In this document: piece by piece, positions 25,300 to 33,136 of the stretch
Layout of the letters: each line of letters opens with the position of its first letter
Position numbering within the stretch: position 1 is the first letter of the stretch
Source of the DNA: Crocinitomicaceae bacterium
GTDB lineage: Bacteria > Bacteroidota > Bacteroidia > Flavobacteriales_D > Sanyastnellaceae
Assembly (NCBI GenBank): GCA_002722795.1
Contig: PBMY01000027.1
Location: 1-42,267, forward strand
Reading direction: 5' to 3'
Length of the DNA: 42,267 nt
Notes under the pieces: model-generated
Seen by the model: only the letters and a program-made list of their open reading frames with translations
Told to the model about the DNA's origin: nothing
Database searches by the model: none
Made by a program: the position numbers and the translations under genes

Positions 25300-25307
25300 T
25301 ACCTTTG
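25300..25307 (+). promoter_or_regulatory. -7 promoter box of dapD
   Basis: TACCTTTG, exact consensus, ending five bases before the ATG at 25313. It makes the ATG at 25295 unlikely because that codon lies upstream of the box. Confidence 0.65.
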
Positions 25308-25312
25308 AGTCG

Positions 25313-26131
25313 ATGGAAAATTTGAAGAGATTAATAGATGATGCGTGGTATAACCGCGACATGCTTTCTGAGGCAAGCGTAATTGACGCAATTTCTCAAG
25401 TGATGGATTCACTAGATAAGGGTGAGCTTAGATGTGCCGAACCTGACGGAAATGGTGGGTGGAAAGTAAACGAATGGGTTAAGAAAGCGGTGATTTTGAA
25501 TTTCCCAATCCAAAAGATGTCTACCATTGAAGTTGGACCTTTTGAGTTTCACGATAAGATACCTATTAAAACAGGATATGCTGAAGCCGGTGTAAGAGTT
25601 GTTCCTCATGCTATAGCAAGGTACGGAGCTTACATAGCACCTGATACCATTTTAATGCCTAGCTATGTAAACCTTGGTGCTTACGTGGATACAGGAACTA
25701 TGGTTGACACTTGGGCTACAGTAGGTTCATGTGCCCAAATAGGAAAAGACGTTCATCTAAGCGGTGGAGTTGGTATTGGCGGGGTGTTAGAGCCATTACA
25801 AGCTGCACCCGTTATTATAGAAGACGGGGTATTTATTGGGTCTAGATGTATTGTAGTTGAAGGAGTTAGGGTAGGAACTGAAGCTGTTCTTGGAGCAGGG
25901 GTTGTTCTTACTTCGAGTACTACAATTATTGATGTAACTGCAAAGAAGCCAATAGATCACAAAGGATATATACCACCAAGATCAGTGGTAATTCCGGGCA
26001 CAAAGCCCAAAAATTTTCCAGCTGGTAAATACGACGTTCCATGTGCTTTAATTATTGGCTTAAGAAAAGAAAGTACTGATAGAAAGACATCTTTGAATCA
26101 GGCTCTGAGAGAACATAATGTGGCTGTTTAG
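25313..26131 (+). CDS. dapD: 2,3,4,5-tetrahydropyridine-2,6-dicarboxylate N-succinyltransferase
   Basis: An enzyme of the succinylase branch of lysine and diaminopimelate synthesis that transfers succinyl from succinyl-CoA. The 272 residues start MENLKRLIDDAWYNR like other DapD proteins. Then come VDSL-type helices, GELRCAEP and the left-handed beta-helix with hexapeptide repeats (about 100-215: GAYIAPDTILMP, VNLGAYVDTGTMVDTW, SCAQIGKDVHLSGGVGIGG). EDGVFIGSRCIVVEG and the C-terminal YDVPCALIIG are typical. An ATG 18 bases earlier is in frame, but family alignment and the -7 box argue for 25313. It supplies meso-DAP to the wall genes found elsewhere in the window. Confidence 0.95.
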   Translation: MENLKRLIDDAWYNRDMLSEASVIDAISQVMDSLDKGELRCAEPDGNGGWKVNEWVKKAVILNFPIQKMSTIEVGPFEFHDKIPIKTGYAEAGVRVVPHAIARYGAYIAPDTILMPSYVNLGAYVDTGTMVDTWATVGSCAQIGKDVHLSGGVGIGGVLEPLQAAPVIIEDGVFIGSRCIVVEGVRVGTEAVLGAGVVLTSSTTIIDVTAKKPIDHKGYIPPRSVVIPGTKPKNFPAGKYDVPCALIIGLRKESTDRKTSLNQALREHNVAV

Positions 26132-26215
26132 ATTGTGTGAATAAGTAGAGTCTTCTTTTAGCAGTAAAATCAAAGCTTCAGATTGATATTTACATTCTAA
26201 GAATAGAATAGAAAA

Positions 26216-27334
26216 ATGCATTTTATAGTTTCTAGTAACCAGCTACTGCGTCAACTACAATCTCTCAGCGGAGTTCTTAGCAGCAGCAACACATTACCAA
26301 TTTTAGATCACTTCCTTTTTGACCTTGCTCCAGGAGAAGCGACAATTTCAGCTAGCGACCTTGAGACCACGATGACTGTTAAGCTTGAAGTGAGAACAGA
26401 GGACGCTGGTTTAATTTCTATTCCTGCTAAAATGCTTCTTGATATTCTTAAAGCTTTCCCTGACGTTCCTCTAACATTTAAGATTGATTCGGATACTTAC
26501 GCAATCGAGCTAGTTAGTGACGCGGGCAAATACAAGCTTACAGGTGCAAATGGAGATGAGTTTCCTAAAACGCCAGCTTTAGAAGGTGGGTCAAGTGTGG
26601 AAATTAATGGAGATACACTTGTGACAGCTATCAACAGAACCCTATTTGCTGCAGGAAGTGACGACTTAAGACCTGTAATGTCAGGAATCTTCTTTGAGAT
26701 GCACACAGACAATATCAGATTTGTTGCTACTGACGCACATAGATTAGTTCGTTACGCAAGAACTGATGCAAAAGCTGTAGAGGCTTCATCGTTTATCGTG
26801 CCTAAAAAACCTTTGAACCTTTTGAAAAATGCTGCATCTGCTGCAGAAAAAGTTAGCATGCATTTTAACGATTCAAATGCAAGATTTGATTTTGACGATG
26901 TAAGCATAAGTTGCAGACTTATCGAGGGTAAATATCCTAACTATGATGCGGTAATTCCGAAGGATAACCCCAATAGGATGACGATTAATAGAATGGATTT
27001 TATACAGGCTATTCGTCGTGTTGCCATCTTTGCAAACAAGACTACACACCAAGTAAGATTGAGAATTGCTGGTAGTGAACTAACAGTTAATGCTGAGGAT
27101 GTGGATTTCGCTAACGAGGCAACTGAGAGGCTTACTTGTAGCTACCAGGGTGAGGATATTGAAATCGGTTTTAACAGCCGTTTCCTATCTGATATGCTCA
27201 ATAACCTTGGAGCTGAAGAAATTGTTCTTGAATTGAGTGCTCCAAACAGAGCCGGTATTATTCGTCCTGCTGAGCCTGAAGAGCCAGGAGAAGATGTGCT
27301 AATGCTTGTAATGCCAGTTATGCTTAACGCATAA
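26216..27334 (+). CDS. dnaN: DNA polymerase III sliding clamp (beta subunit)
   Basis: The ring clamp that tethers the replicative polymerase. It has 372 residues in three repeated clamp domains: MHFIVSSNQLLRQLQSLSGVLSSSNTLPILDHFLF opens the first, FVATDAHRLVRYA is in the second and NSRFLSDMLNNL in the third. It ends LVMPVML plus two residues, as clamps do. In many bacteria dnaN sits beside dnaA and recF; here it stands alone. The 84-base gap before it holds only a partial -7 box (TACATTCT, 26191-26198) and the short palindrome TTCTAAGAA (26195-26203); the leader would be about 12 bases. Confidence 0.97.
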   Translation: MHFIVSSNQLLRQLQSLSGVLSSSNTLPILDHFLFDLAPGEATISASDLETTMTVKLEVRTEDAGLISIPAKMLLDILKAFPDVPLTFKIDSDTYAIELVSDAGKYKLTGANGDEFPKTPALEGGSSVEINGDTLVTAINRTLFAAGSDDLRPVMSGIFFEMHTDNIRFVATDAHRLVRYARTDAKAVEASSFIVPKKPLNLLKNAASAAEKVSMHFNDSNARFDFDDVSISCRLIEGKYPNYDAVIPKDNPNRMTINRMDFIQAIRRVAIFANKTTHQVRLRIAGSELTVNAEDVDFANEATERLTCSYQGEDIEIGFNSRFLSDMLNNLGAEEIVLELSAPNRAGIIRPAEPEEPGEDVLMLVMPVMLNA

Positions 27335-27364
27335 TCTGTATCAATTCAGAGTGCTATTTGAGGT

Positions 27365-28099
27365 CTAGTTATTATGGGTCTCTTTTTTTGCTTTGAGTTT
27401 TTGGGTATCACGCTCTTGCCTTTTCTTTTGGACTAAAGTATCAGGATGGTTAGGATTACCCCTCATCCACCATTCGGGCAGATCCTCATGTGCGGCCTCT
27501 GAAATTTCAAATTTGTATATAGGATTCTTAGGTCCGCTATTTCTATACAAGAATGCCAAAGCCAAACCTATAAATGCACCACTCAGATGCCCCTCCCAGC
27601 TGATTCCAGCTTTGATTGGTAGTATCCACCAAACCATACCGCCATAAAGGAAGACCACCACAAGGCTGATTCTAAGAAGTAGTATGTTTTTGCGAATTAC
27701 GCCGCTAAAGAATAAAAAGCTAGCTAGTCCGTAAACAATACCACTAGCCCCGATGTGATTGCCTGTTCCACCAATAAACCATAACAATATTCCACTCGCA
27801 ATAAATAATATGAGCCACACCCTTACTGCAAGGGATCTATAGAAGTAGAAAAGCAATGCGTTTAGAGTAAAGAAGGAAGCTGTGTTATTCCAAAGGTGTT
27901 CGATCCCACTGTGGAGGAAGGGGTATGTGAGTATTCCTTTGAGACCTCTAATTTCTCTTGGGCGGTTTCCGTGGATCTGTAATCCAAGCTCAAAAACTGA
28001 GTCAATTAGGAAAACTCCCCAAATAATCAGCAAAAAAGCCATGGTGAAAAGAAGGGCAAAATGTAGCCTTTGCCTGTCTGTTATAGAGTTAGCATTCAT
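27365..28099 (-). CDS. Rhomboid family intramembrane serine protease
   Basis: A 244-residue membrane protein with about six helices. The catalytic dyad is visible: Ser119 in the GASG motif (HIGASGIVYGLASF) and His171 in WEGHLSGAFIG. The HSGIEHLWNN segment corresponds to the rhomboid HxxxHxxxN signature of helix 2. The C-terminal 55 residues are charged and cytoplasmic, ending in a Lys/Arg-rich tail. Substrates unknown. The ATG at 28099 is chosen over a TTG 24 bases upstream: TAACTTAG (minus strand), a 5-of-6 -7 box, ends five bases before it. Confidence 0.9.
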   Translation of the reverse strand: MNANSITDRQRLHFALLFTMAFLLIIWGVFLIDSVFELGLQIHGNRPREIRGLKGILTYPFLHSGIEHLWNNTASFFTLNALLFYFYRSLAVRVWLILFIASGILLWFIGGTGNHIGASGIVYGLASFLFFSGVIRKNILLLRISLVVVFLYGGMVWWILPIKAGISWEGHLSGAFIGLALAFLYRNSGPKNPIYKFEISEAAHEDLPEWWMRGNPNHPDTLVQKKRQERDTQKLKAKKETHNN

Positions 28100-28104
28100 T
28101 GTTG

Positions 28105-28112
28105 CTAAGTTA
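28105..28112 (-). promoter_or_regulatory. -7 promoter box of the rhomboid gene
   Basis: Minus-strand TAACTTAG, 5 of 6 fixed positions, five bases before the ATG at 28099. The ctpA box (TACATTAG) has the same form and spacing. Confidence 0.45.
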
Positions 28113-28182
28113 CCAATCAACAAGTTTGTTTGAATAAGTGATTTGGGATGGTCTCTGAGAGTTTGAAAGTAGGGGCTAGTTT

Positions 28183-28190
28183 TACATTCG
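28183..28190 (+). promoter_or_regulatory. -7 promoter box of the SirB1-like gene
   Basis: TACATTCG, 5 of 6 fixed positions, with TTTG 17 bases upstream (28162-28165). The distance to the ATG at 28218 is 27 bases, so this transcript would have a leader of about 20 bases. Confidence 0.5.
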
Positions 28191-28217
28191 TCAATACCTG
28201 AACCTGAAAATTGAACA

Positions 28218-29165
28218 ATGAGTGTTTCTGAAATATATGCTTTAATACAGCTGTTAGATGATCCAGATGAGAATGTCTACAGGCATGTTAGGAAACAGCT
28301 ATTGTCCATGGGTACCGAAATTCTTCCCGCCGTTATGGAGCATAGATCTTCAAGCTCTATTTGTTCAATTCACGAAAGTAGATTGGATGAATTAGTAGAA
28401 GGTCTTCACGGGTCGTATATCAAAAACGGCCTTATGGATTGGTTTGATGCAGGGGCTTCGGATATAATCGAAGGTGCTCTTTGGGTTCACAAAGCTGCAG
28501 ACCCTCTTTTAGATTTGGAAGCTACAAGGAAGAAATACGACAAACTTAAGAGGGATGTTTGGCTTGAAATGAATGAAGAGCTAACTGCACTTGAACAGGT
28601 GAGGATACTCAATCACATCTTCTTCAGTTCAGAGCAATACAATAATACTCGTTCGGGCCATCCAAACCCTAAGGATGCACTCATAGGAGAAGTGATGAAG
28701 TTAAAGCAGGGTAATCCATTAGGATTAGGTTCGCTTTACCTAGCAATTTCTCGTGATTTGGAACTTCCAATTCACGGAGTAAATCTTCCAAACCACTTTA
28801 TCCTTTGTTATTGCGATAAGAATCACGTTCACGACGGAACTAAGCCTAGCGATGATCACAGTATTCCGGGTGGAATTCTATTTTATATAAATCCTTTTAG
28901 CGAGGGTACCATTATTCATCCTAGTGATGTGAGTGAATTCTTGAGTCATTTAGATTTGCCAGTAGATGAGCGCCATTGTGGGCCGTGTGCCCCTCTTGAT
29001 ATTATACGAAGGCTAATTGGTAATGTTGCATATGCCTTTGAACGCAATGGTCATATTTCTCAGGCTGAGAATATGAGAAAGCTTCTGATGTTTATTGAGA
29101 CAAGTTCTACAGAAAATCTAGAAGAACCATCATCAGACTCAGACTCTTCTGAGGGTCTAGTTTAA
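28218..29165 (+). CDS. SirB1-like transglutaminase-fold protein
   Basis: A 315-residue cytoplasmic protein of the SirB1 N-terminal (transglutaminase_9) family. Residues about 1-60 are helical and HEAT-like (DDPDENVYRHVRKQLLSMGTEI). The transglutaminase-like core follows: LNHIFFSSEQYNN, then KLKQGNPLGLGSLYLAISRDLELPIHGVNLPNHFIL. The usual catalytic Cys position near GNPL(G/C)L is Gly or Leu here, so enzymatic activity is doubtful; the His of PNHFIL is kept. SirB1 proteins have no firmly established function. The last 25 residues are Ser/Asp/Glu-rich. A clear hairpin terminator follows. Confidence 0.8.
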   Translation: MSVSEIYALIQLLDDPDENVYRHVRKQLLSMGTEILPAVMEHRSSSSICSIHESRLDELVEGLHGSYIKNGLMDWFDAGASDIIEGALWVHKAADPLLDLEATRKKYDKLKRDVWLEMNEELTALEQVRILNHIFFSSEQYNNTRSGHPNPKDALIGEVMKLKQGNPLGLGSLYLAISRDLELPIHGVNLPNHFILCYCDKNHVHDGTKPSDDHSIPGGILFYINPFSEGTIIHPSDVSEFLSHLDLPVDERHCGPCAPLDIIRRLIGNVAYAFERNGHISQAENMRKLLMFIETSSTENLEEPSSDSDSSEGLV

Positions 29166-29176
29166 AATTTGGCACA

Positions 29177-29205
29177 AAAAAAGAGGCTCAATAAACCTCT
29201 TTTTT
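29177..29205. terminator. Bidirectional intrinsic terminator between convergent genes
   Basis: AAAAAAGAGG (29177-29186), a nine-base loop, then CCTCTTTTTT (29196-29205): a perfect ten-base inverted repeat whose A and T runs give a U tract on either strand. It lies between the stops of the SirB1-like gene (+) and the DUF1573 gene (-) and can serve both. Confidence 0.85.
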
Positions 29206-29222
29206 CTAATAATTTTCAGTAA

Positions 29223-29732
29223 TTACTGATCTGATGGAGCTGGAGTAACCTGTGCAGTGATTGTAAGAATAGTTTGAACAGGATCAGTGTTTGCATTAAC
29301 AGTCACCTTCTTAGTCTGCTTGTTCTTTTTGCCTTTAGAGTTGAATTTTACTTCAATTTTTCCTGTTCCACCTGGTGGGATTGGATCCTTAGGACATTCA
29401 GGAACAGTACAACCGCAAGAACCCTTACACTTGTCAAGGATTAGCGGTTCAGCACCAGTATTCGTGAATACAAACGAGTGAGTTACAACATCCCCTTCGT
29501 CCATTACGCCAAAATCGTGAGCGTATTCGTTAAATGAAATGGAAGTTAATGGACCAGCAGGCTTTTGAGTTTGCGATTTTGCTGGATCAAACTTTTCAGG
29601 CTTAGCATTTACATCAGGAGCAGTAGCTTCCTTTTTTTCACTTTCCTTAATCGGCTTAGACTTAGCATCCTCGGATCCGCAAGAGAAAAGTATTGCTGAA
29701 GCTATAATTGCTAAAATTGAGAGCTTATTCAT
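29223..29732 (-). CDS. DUF1573 domain lipoprotein
   Basis: A 169-residue lipoprotein with signal peptide ending LFSC (Cys18) and the acidic +2 region GSED. A low-complexity Lys/Pro/Glu linker (20-60) is followed by one DUF1573 domain, an Ig-like fold of the ASPM/SPD-2/Hydin kind. It carries YAHDFGVMDEGDVV, FVFTNTGAEPLIL, CKGSCGCTVPECP and IPPGGTGKIEVKF. Three closely spaced Cys may form a disulphide or bind metal. Function unknown; the family is very common in Bacteroidota envelopes. Its own -7 box (TACTTTTG, minus strand) stands 30 bases upstream, in the gap behind ctpA. Confidence 0.9.
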   Translation of the reverse strand: MNKLSILAIIASAILFSCGSEDAKSKPIKESEKKEATAPDVNAKPEKFDPAKSQTQKPAGPLTSISFNEYAHDFGVMDEGDVVTHSFVFTNTGAEPLILDKCKGSCGCTVPECPKDPIPPGGTGKIEVKFNSKGKKNKQTKKVTVNANTDPVQTILTITAQVTPAPSDQ

Positions 29733-29762
29733 AGTGATTTATTATAAAGGATTTATTTATTA

Positions 29763-29770
29763 CAAAAGTA
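29763..29770 (-). promoter_or_regulatory. -7 promoter box of the DUF1573 gene
   Basis: Minus-strand TACTTTTG, exact consensus. The leader to the ATG at 29732 would be about 25 bases and almost purely A and T, one of the longer leaders in the window. Confidence 0.55.
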
Positions 29771-29780
29771 CAAAGATTGT

Positions 29781-31394
29781 TTAGAATGTCCTTTGAGCTA
29801 GCCTAGCCTTCTCAAATCTTCCGTCTTTCAAAATTTCTATTGCCTCTAGAAGAGTTTCGTTTAATTCTCCAATGATGCGGTAGAAAGTACTAGATTCAAA
29901 CAGATTTCGGCCTATAAACGCTCTAAGTCTTACTTTCATAGCTTCTCCAGAAATAGCCCAATCCTCCTCAGTGATTTCAATCCCTTCGTTTGCTACGAAA
30001 TCTCTGAATTCTTTGATTTCTTTTTGAGATATAGAATATCCATTTACAAAATCATCCTCAGTAGGATATGCGTTTGTAAGATCAGATCTTTTCGCATCTA
30101 CATATTCATGAGCGTATTTATTCATAAGTCCCTTATTCAGAGTTTTGCGAAAAGATTCGCTATTCGAAGTAGTATCAATTGGAACAAAAATGTCTGGAAT
30201 TATACCCCCGCCACCATACACTTCTCGTTTTTTTATTAGAGTGTAATATTTGAGTGAATCGGGCAGTTTTAAGCTATCCAAACTGAGAAGCTCTCCGTTC
30301 TCAAATCTCGTGATGGGGTCGTTTCTATATGCCTCCACACCATCATCATAAGGCTTTTGGATACAACGGCCAGTTGGAGTGAAGTACTTTTGAACAGTCA
30401 TTCTTACAGCAGACCCGTCACCTAAATTCATAGGTCTTTGAACTAAGCCCTTACCAAAGGATCTACGTCCCACAATTAGCCCTCTATCCCAATCCTGAAC
30501 TGCACCGGATACAATTTCTGATGCTGATGCAGAACCTCCGTCAACAAGGATAACTAATCGACCCTTTTCGAAAAGTCCATCATAAGACGCATAAGTATTT
30601 TCTCTAGGGAATGCACGTCCTTCAGTGTAAACTATAAGTTTATCATCAGATAGGAATTCGTCAGACATATTAATGGCAGTGCGAAGCATTCCGCCGCCGT
30701 TACCTTGAAGATCTAGAATTAAATCCTTCATGCCTGAGTCCTTCAATTTTGTTAATGCAGAACGCAACTCGTTAATTGTAGTCTTTGCGAATCGGTTAAT
30801 TTTCACATACCCAATTCTCTCGTCAATCATGTGAGATGCAACCACGCTATAGATGGGGATTTTATCTCTTGTGATGTTAAATTCAATAAGATTCTTTTCG
30901 CCATCTCTTTTTATAAAAACTTTAACCTTAGTGCCTTTGGGACCCTTAAGTAATCTCATGACATCCTTGTTTGTGATGTTCACTCCAGCAGTTTGTTCAT
31001 CATCTACTTGTACGATTCTATCTCCAGGCATTATGCCCAAACGTTCAGAAGGCCCACCGGCAATTGGTGTAACAACCATGATTGTGTCCTTAAAGATGTT
31101 GAACTGTATTCCTACCCCTTCAAAACTTCCATCAAGAGGTTCGTTAGCTTCTTTAAGTTCTTCAGCAGAGAAATAGATTGAGTGCGGGTCGAGTTCCTCA
31201 AGCATTTTAACAATTGCAGATTCTACTATTTCATCAGTATTTACACTATCTACGTAGTAGCGGTCAATCATATTCATTAAAGTGGCAAACTTTTTAGTAG
31301 CCTCTTGTGTCGGGGTTTGACCAAAAAGAATAGACGGTGCCACAAAGCTCATCACTGCGATTCCAACAATACTTAAAATATTCATTTTTTTCAT
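29781..31394 (-). CDS. C-terminal processing peptidase (S41 family, CtpA/Prc-like)
   Basis: A periplasmic serine protease of 537 residues. Residues 1-25 are a signal peptide. An N-terminal helical region comes first, then a PDZ domain (about 85-165: SFEGVGIQFNI, GPSERLGIMPGDRIVQVD). The S41 core follows, with the catalytic pair Ser290 (GGSASASEI) and Lys315 (RSFGKG); LDLQGNGGGMLRTA is the oxyanion-side motif. The C-terminal 200 residues include RPYDDG-like strand elements and a helical tail. It degrades or trims misfolded and tailed envelope proteins. The ATG at 31394 has a 5-of-6 -7 box five bases before it (TACATTAG). Confidence 0.94.
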   Translation of the reverse strand: MKKMNILSIVGIAVMSFVAPSILFGQTPTQEATKKFATLMNMIDRYYVDSVNTDEIVESAIVKMLEELDPHSIYFSAEELKEANEPLDGSFEGVGIQFNIFKDTIMVVTPIAGGPSERLGIMPGDRIVQVDDEQTAGVNITNKDVMRLLKGPKGTKVKVFIKRDGEKNLIEFNITRDKIPIYSVVASHMIDERIGYVKINRFAKTTINELRSALTKLKDSGMKDLILDLQGNGGGMLRTAINMSDEFLSDDKLIVYTEGRAFPRENTYASYDGLFEKGRLVILVDGGSASASEIVSGAVQDWDRGLIVGRRSFGKGLVQRPMNLGDGSAVRMTVQKYFTPTGRCIQKPYDDGVEAYRNDPITRFENGELLSLDSLKLPDSLKYYTLIKKREVYGGGGIIPDIFVPIDTTSNSESFRKTLNKGLMNKYAHEYVDAKRSDLTNAYPTEDDFVNGYSISQKEIKEFRDFVANEGIEITEEDWAISGEAMKVRLRAFIGRNLFESSTFYRIIGELNETLLEAIEILKDGRFEKARLAQRTF

Positions 31395-31399
31395 CCTAG

Positions 31400-31407
31400 C
31401 TAATGTA
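31400..31407 (-). promoter_or_regulatory. -7 promoter box of the CtpA-like gene
   Basis: Minus-strand TACATTAG, 5 of 6 fixed positions, five bases before the ATG. Six bases separate it from the outward-facing box of the divergent protease gene. Confidence 0.5.
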
Positions 31408-31413
31408 TTGATG

Positions 31414-31421
31414 TATCTTTC
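31414..31421 (+). promoter_or_regulatory. -7 promoter box of the T9SS serine protease gene
   Basis: TATCTTTC, 5 of 6 fixed positions, ending four bases before the ATG at 31426. It excludes the in-frame TTG and ATG at 31408 and 31411, which lie upstream. Confidence 0.5.
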
Positions 31422-31425
31422 GAAG

Positions 31426-33105
31426 ATGAAATTTCAACAACATAAAAGCGCAATTTTTGTAGTGTGTTTAACATTGTTTTCGACTTTTGGATTAGCCCAA
31501 AACAATCTTGCACCAACCGTTGATTTCGAGGCTCCCGACCACATGGAATTGATGAACCGTATTGATAAAGAGGCTGAATTGGAGGGAAGAGATATGGTAG
31601 GACTAGTTCTACAACAAGAGTTCAACTTTTTTGAGTACGCTCAACACGAAGAGCTTTTAAATGGGGATAACAAGTGGGAGTTGAATATGTCTTCAACTGA
31701 TGCAGAGGGTCTTTGTGTCTACTTCAACGATTTCCATATACCAGTAGGTGGCGTGCTTTACTTGGAATCTCCAGAGGGTACGTTCAACACAATCTACCGA
31801 GAAGGGCCAATTGATTACACAGAAAATAACGACCACAGGAAATGGACAAGCGGAGATATTCCAGGTGATATAATCAAGGTTGTTTATCGTCAACCATCTA
31901 GTGTTATAGGTGAAGCGAGCCTCGGTGTGATGGGTTTGGGATATTTTGCTAAAGGAGTAACTAGAGGTTCTGATGAGTGTCAGGTTGATGTAATGTGCCC
32001 AGAGGGCGATTCATGGCAGTGTGAGAGAGATGGTGCAGTTAGACTTAGAGTAACCCAAAACGGTGGAATCTATTACTGTTCTGGATCTATGGTAAACAAC
32101 ACAAACCTTGACTGCCGACAACTTTTACTTTCAGCCTTTCACTGTGCAGATGCTGTACAAGAAGATGAGTGGGCATATTTCAAGGTGAGATTCAATTACG
32201 AGTATTTAGAGTGTGGAGGAACGTCCTCAATCAACTCTCATTCTAGAACTGGTGTTTATTTGATTAGTAGTAGTGATGATGCATCATCTTGGGGATTTTC
32301 AGGTTCTGACTTTCTGTTAGTAGAGGTAGAGGATGAAATTCTTGAATCATGGAACCCATTCTACTCTGGATGGGATGCTACAGGAGTTGCTTCTGACGAG
32401 GGAGTTAGTATACATCATCCATCAGGAGATAGAAAGAAAATCAGCACTTACACTTCTGATTTGATTAGTTCTAGTATTGGATCTACTGGTTCTCACTGGA
32501 AGGTTTATTGGACATCAACCCAAACAAATCACGGAGTTACAGAGGGAGGGTCTTCCGGGTCTCCTATTTTCAATCAGAACCATCATATCGTTGGAACTCT
32601 TAGCTCAGGAGCGTCTGCTTGTGTAAACGGAGGAGCTGGTGCTGGAACAGGTCCATATGCTCCAGATTACTATGGAAAAATGAGTTACCATTGGAATGGC
32701 AACAATCCTATTCCAGTTAGTGACAGACTAAAATATCACTTGGACCCAAATGATACTGGCTTAGAAATTCTGCATGGTTCATACGTAGGTAATGGAGATA
32801 CTCCATGCGGAGGATTTGGTGCATGTGATGCTACAGAAATTCCTGGCCAAATCCTTGAAACTTTTGGCTGGTCTATTAGTCCAAATCCTGTGGTAAACAA
32901 TGCATTAATTATAATGCCACATGGTGCTCCTCTTTCAAGCATCCGCATTTACGATGCTTCAGGAAGAATTATAAAAGCTGTTAGCCTAGAAAATGAAGCT
33001 AAATTCTACAACTTTGACGTAAGTGACCTTGATTCAGGATTACATTACGTTACTGTTCGTACTACTGACGGTTTTTCTTCTACCCAAAAGTTGGTGGTTG
33101 AATAA
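31426..33105 (+). CDS. Secreted trypsin-fold serine protease with T9SS type A tail (lysyl endopeptidase-like)
   Basis: An exported protease of 559 residues. The signal peptide is MKFQQHKSAIF through FGLAQ. A long propeptide-like beta region lies at about 26-185. The S1 domain follows with catalytic His239 (LSAFHCAD), Asp295 (GSDFLLVE) and Ser377 (GGSSGSP); the GSSGSP form and the Cys pattern recall Achromobacter lysyl endopeptidase. The last 80 residues are a T9SS type A sorting domain: ISPNPVVNNALI, RIYDASGRII, LDSGLHYVTV and QKLVVE. It is expected on the surface or in the medium. It is divergent from the ctpA-like gene, with 31 bases between the starts. Confidence 0.9.
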   Translation: MKFQQHKSAIFVVCLTLFSTFGLAQNNLAPTVDFEAPDHMELMNRIDKEAELEGRDMVGLVLQQEFNFFEYAQHEELLNGDNKWELNMSSTDAEGLCVYFNDFHIPVGGVLYLESPEGTFNTIYREGPIDYTENNDHRKWTSGDIPGDIIKVVYRQPSSVIGEASLGVMGLGYFAKGVTRGSDECQVDVMCPEGDSWQCERDGAVRLRVTQNGGIYYCSGSMVNNTNLDCRQLLLSAFHCADAVQEDEWAYFKVRFNYEYLECGGTSSINSHSRTGVYLISSSDDASSWGFSGSDFLLVEVEDEILESWNPFYSGWDATGVASDEGVSIHHPSGDRKKISTYTSDLISSSIGSTGSHWKVYWTSTQTNHGVTEGGSSGSPIFNQNHHIVGTLSSGASACVNGGAGAGTGPYAPDYYGKMSYHWNGNNPIPVSDRLKYHLDPNDTGLEILHGSYVGNGDTPCGGFGACDATEIPGQILETFGWSISPNPVVNNALIIMPHGAPLSSIRIYDASGRIIKAVSLENEAKFYNFDVSDLDSGLHYVTVRTTDGFSSTQKLVVE

Positions 33106-33136
33106 GAAGCTAGTCTAATATCTAATCTGCGAATCT

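Noticed and set aside
26132-26215. Regulatory element upstream of dnaN (partial -7 box, TTCTAAGAA palindrome)
   Set aside because: The box matches only 4 of 6 positions, no -33 box is at the right distance and the palindrome is too short to call.
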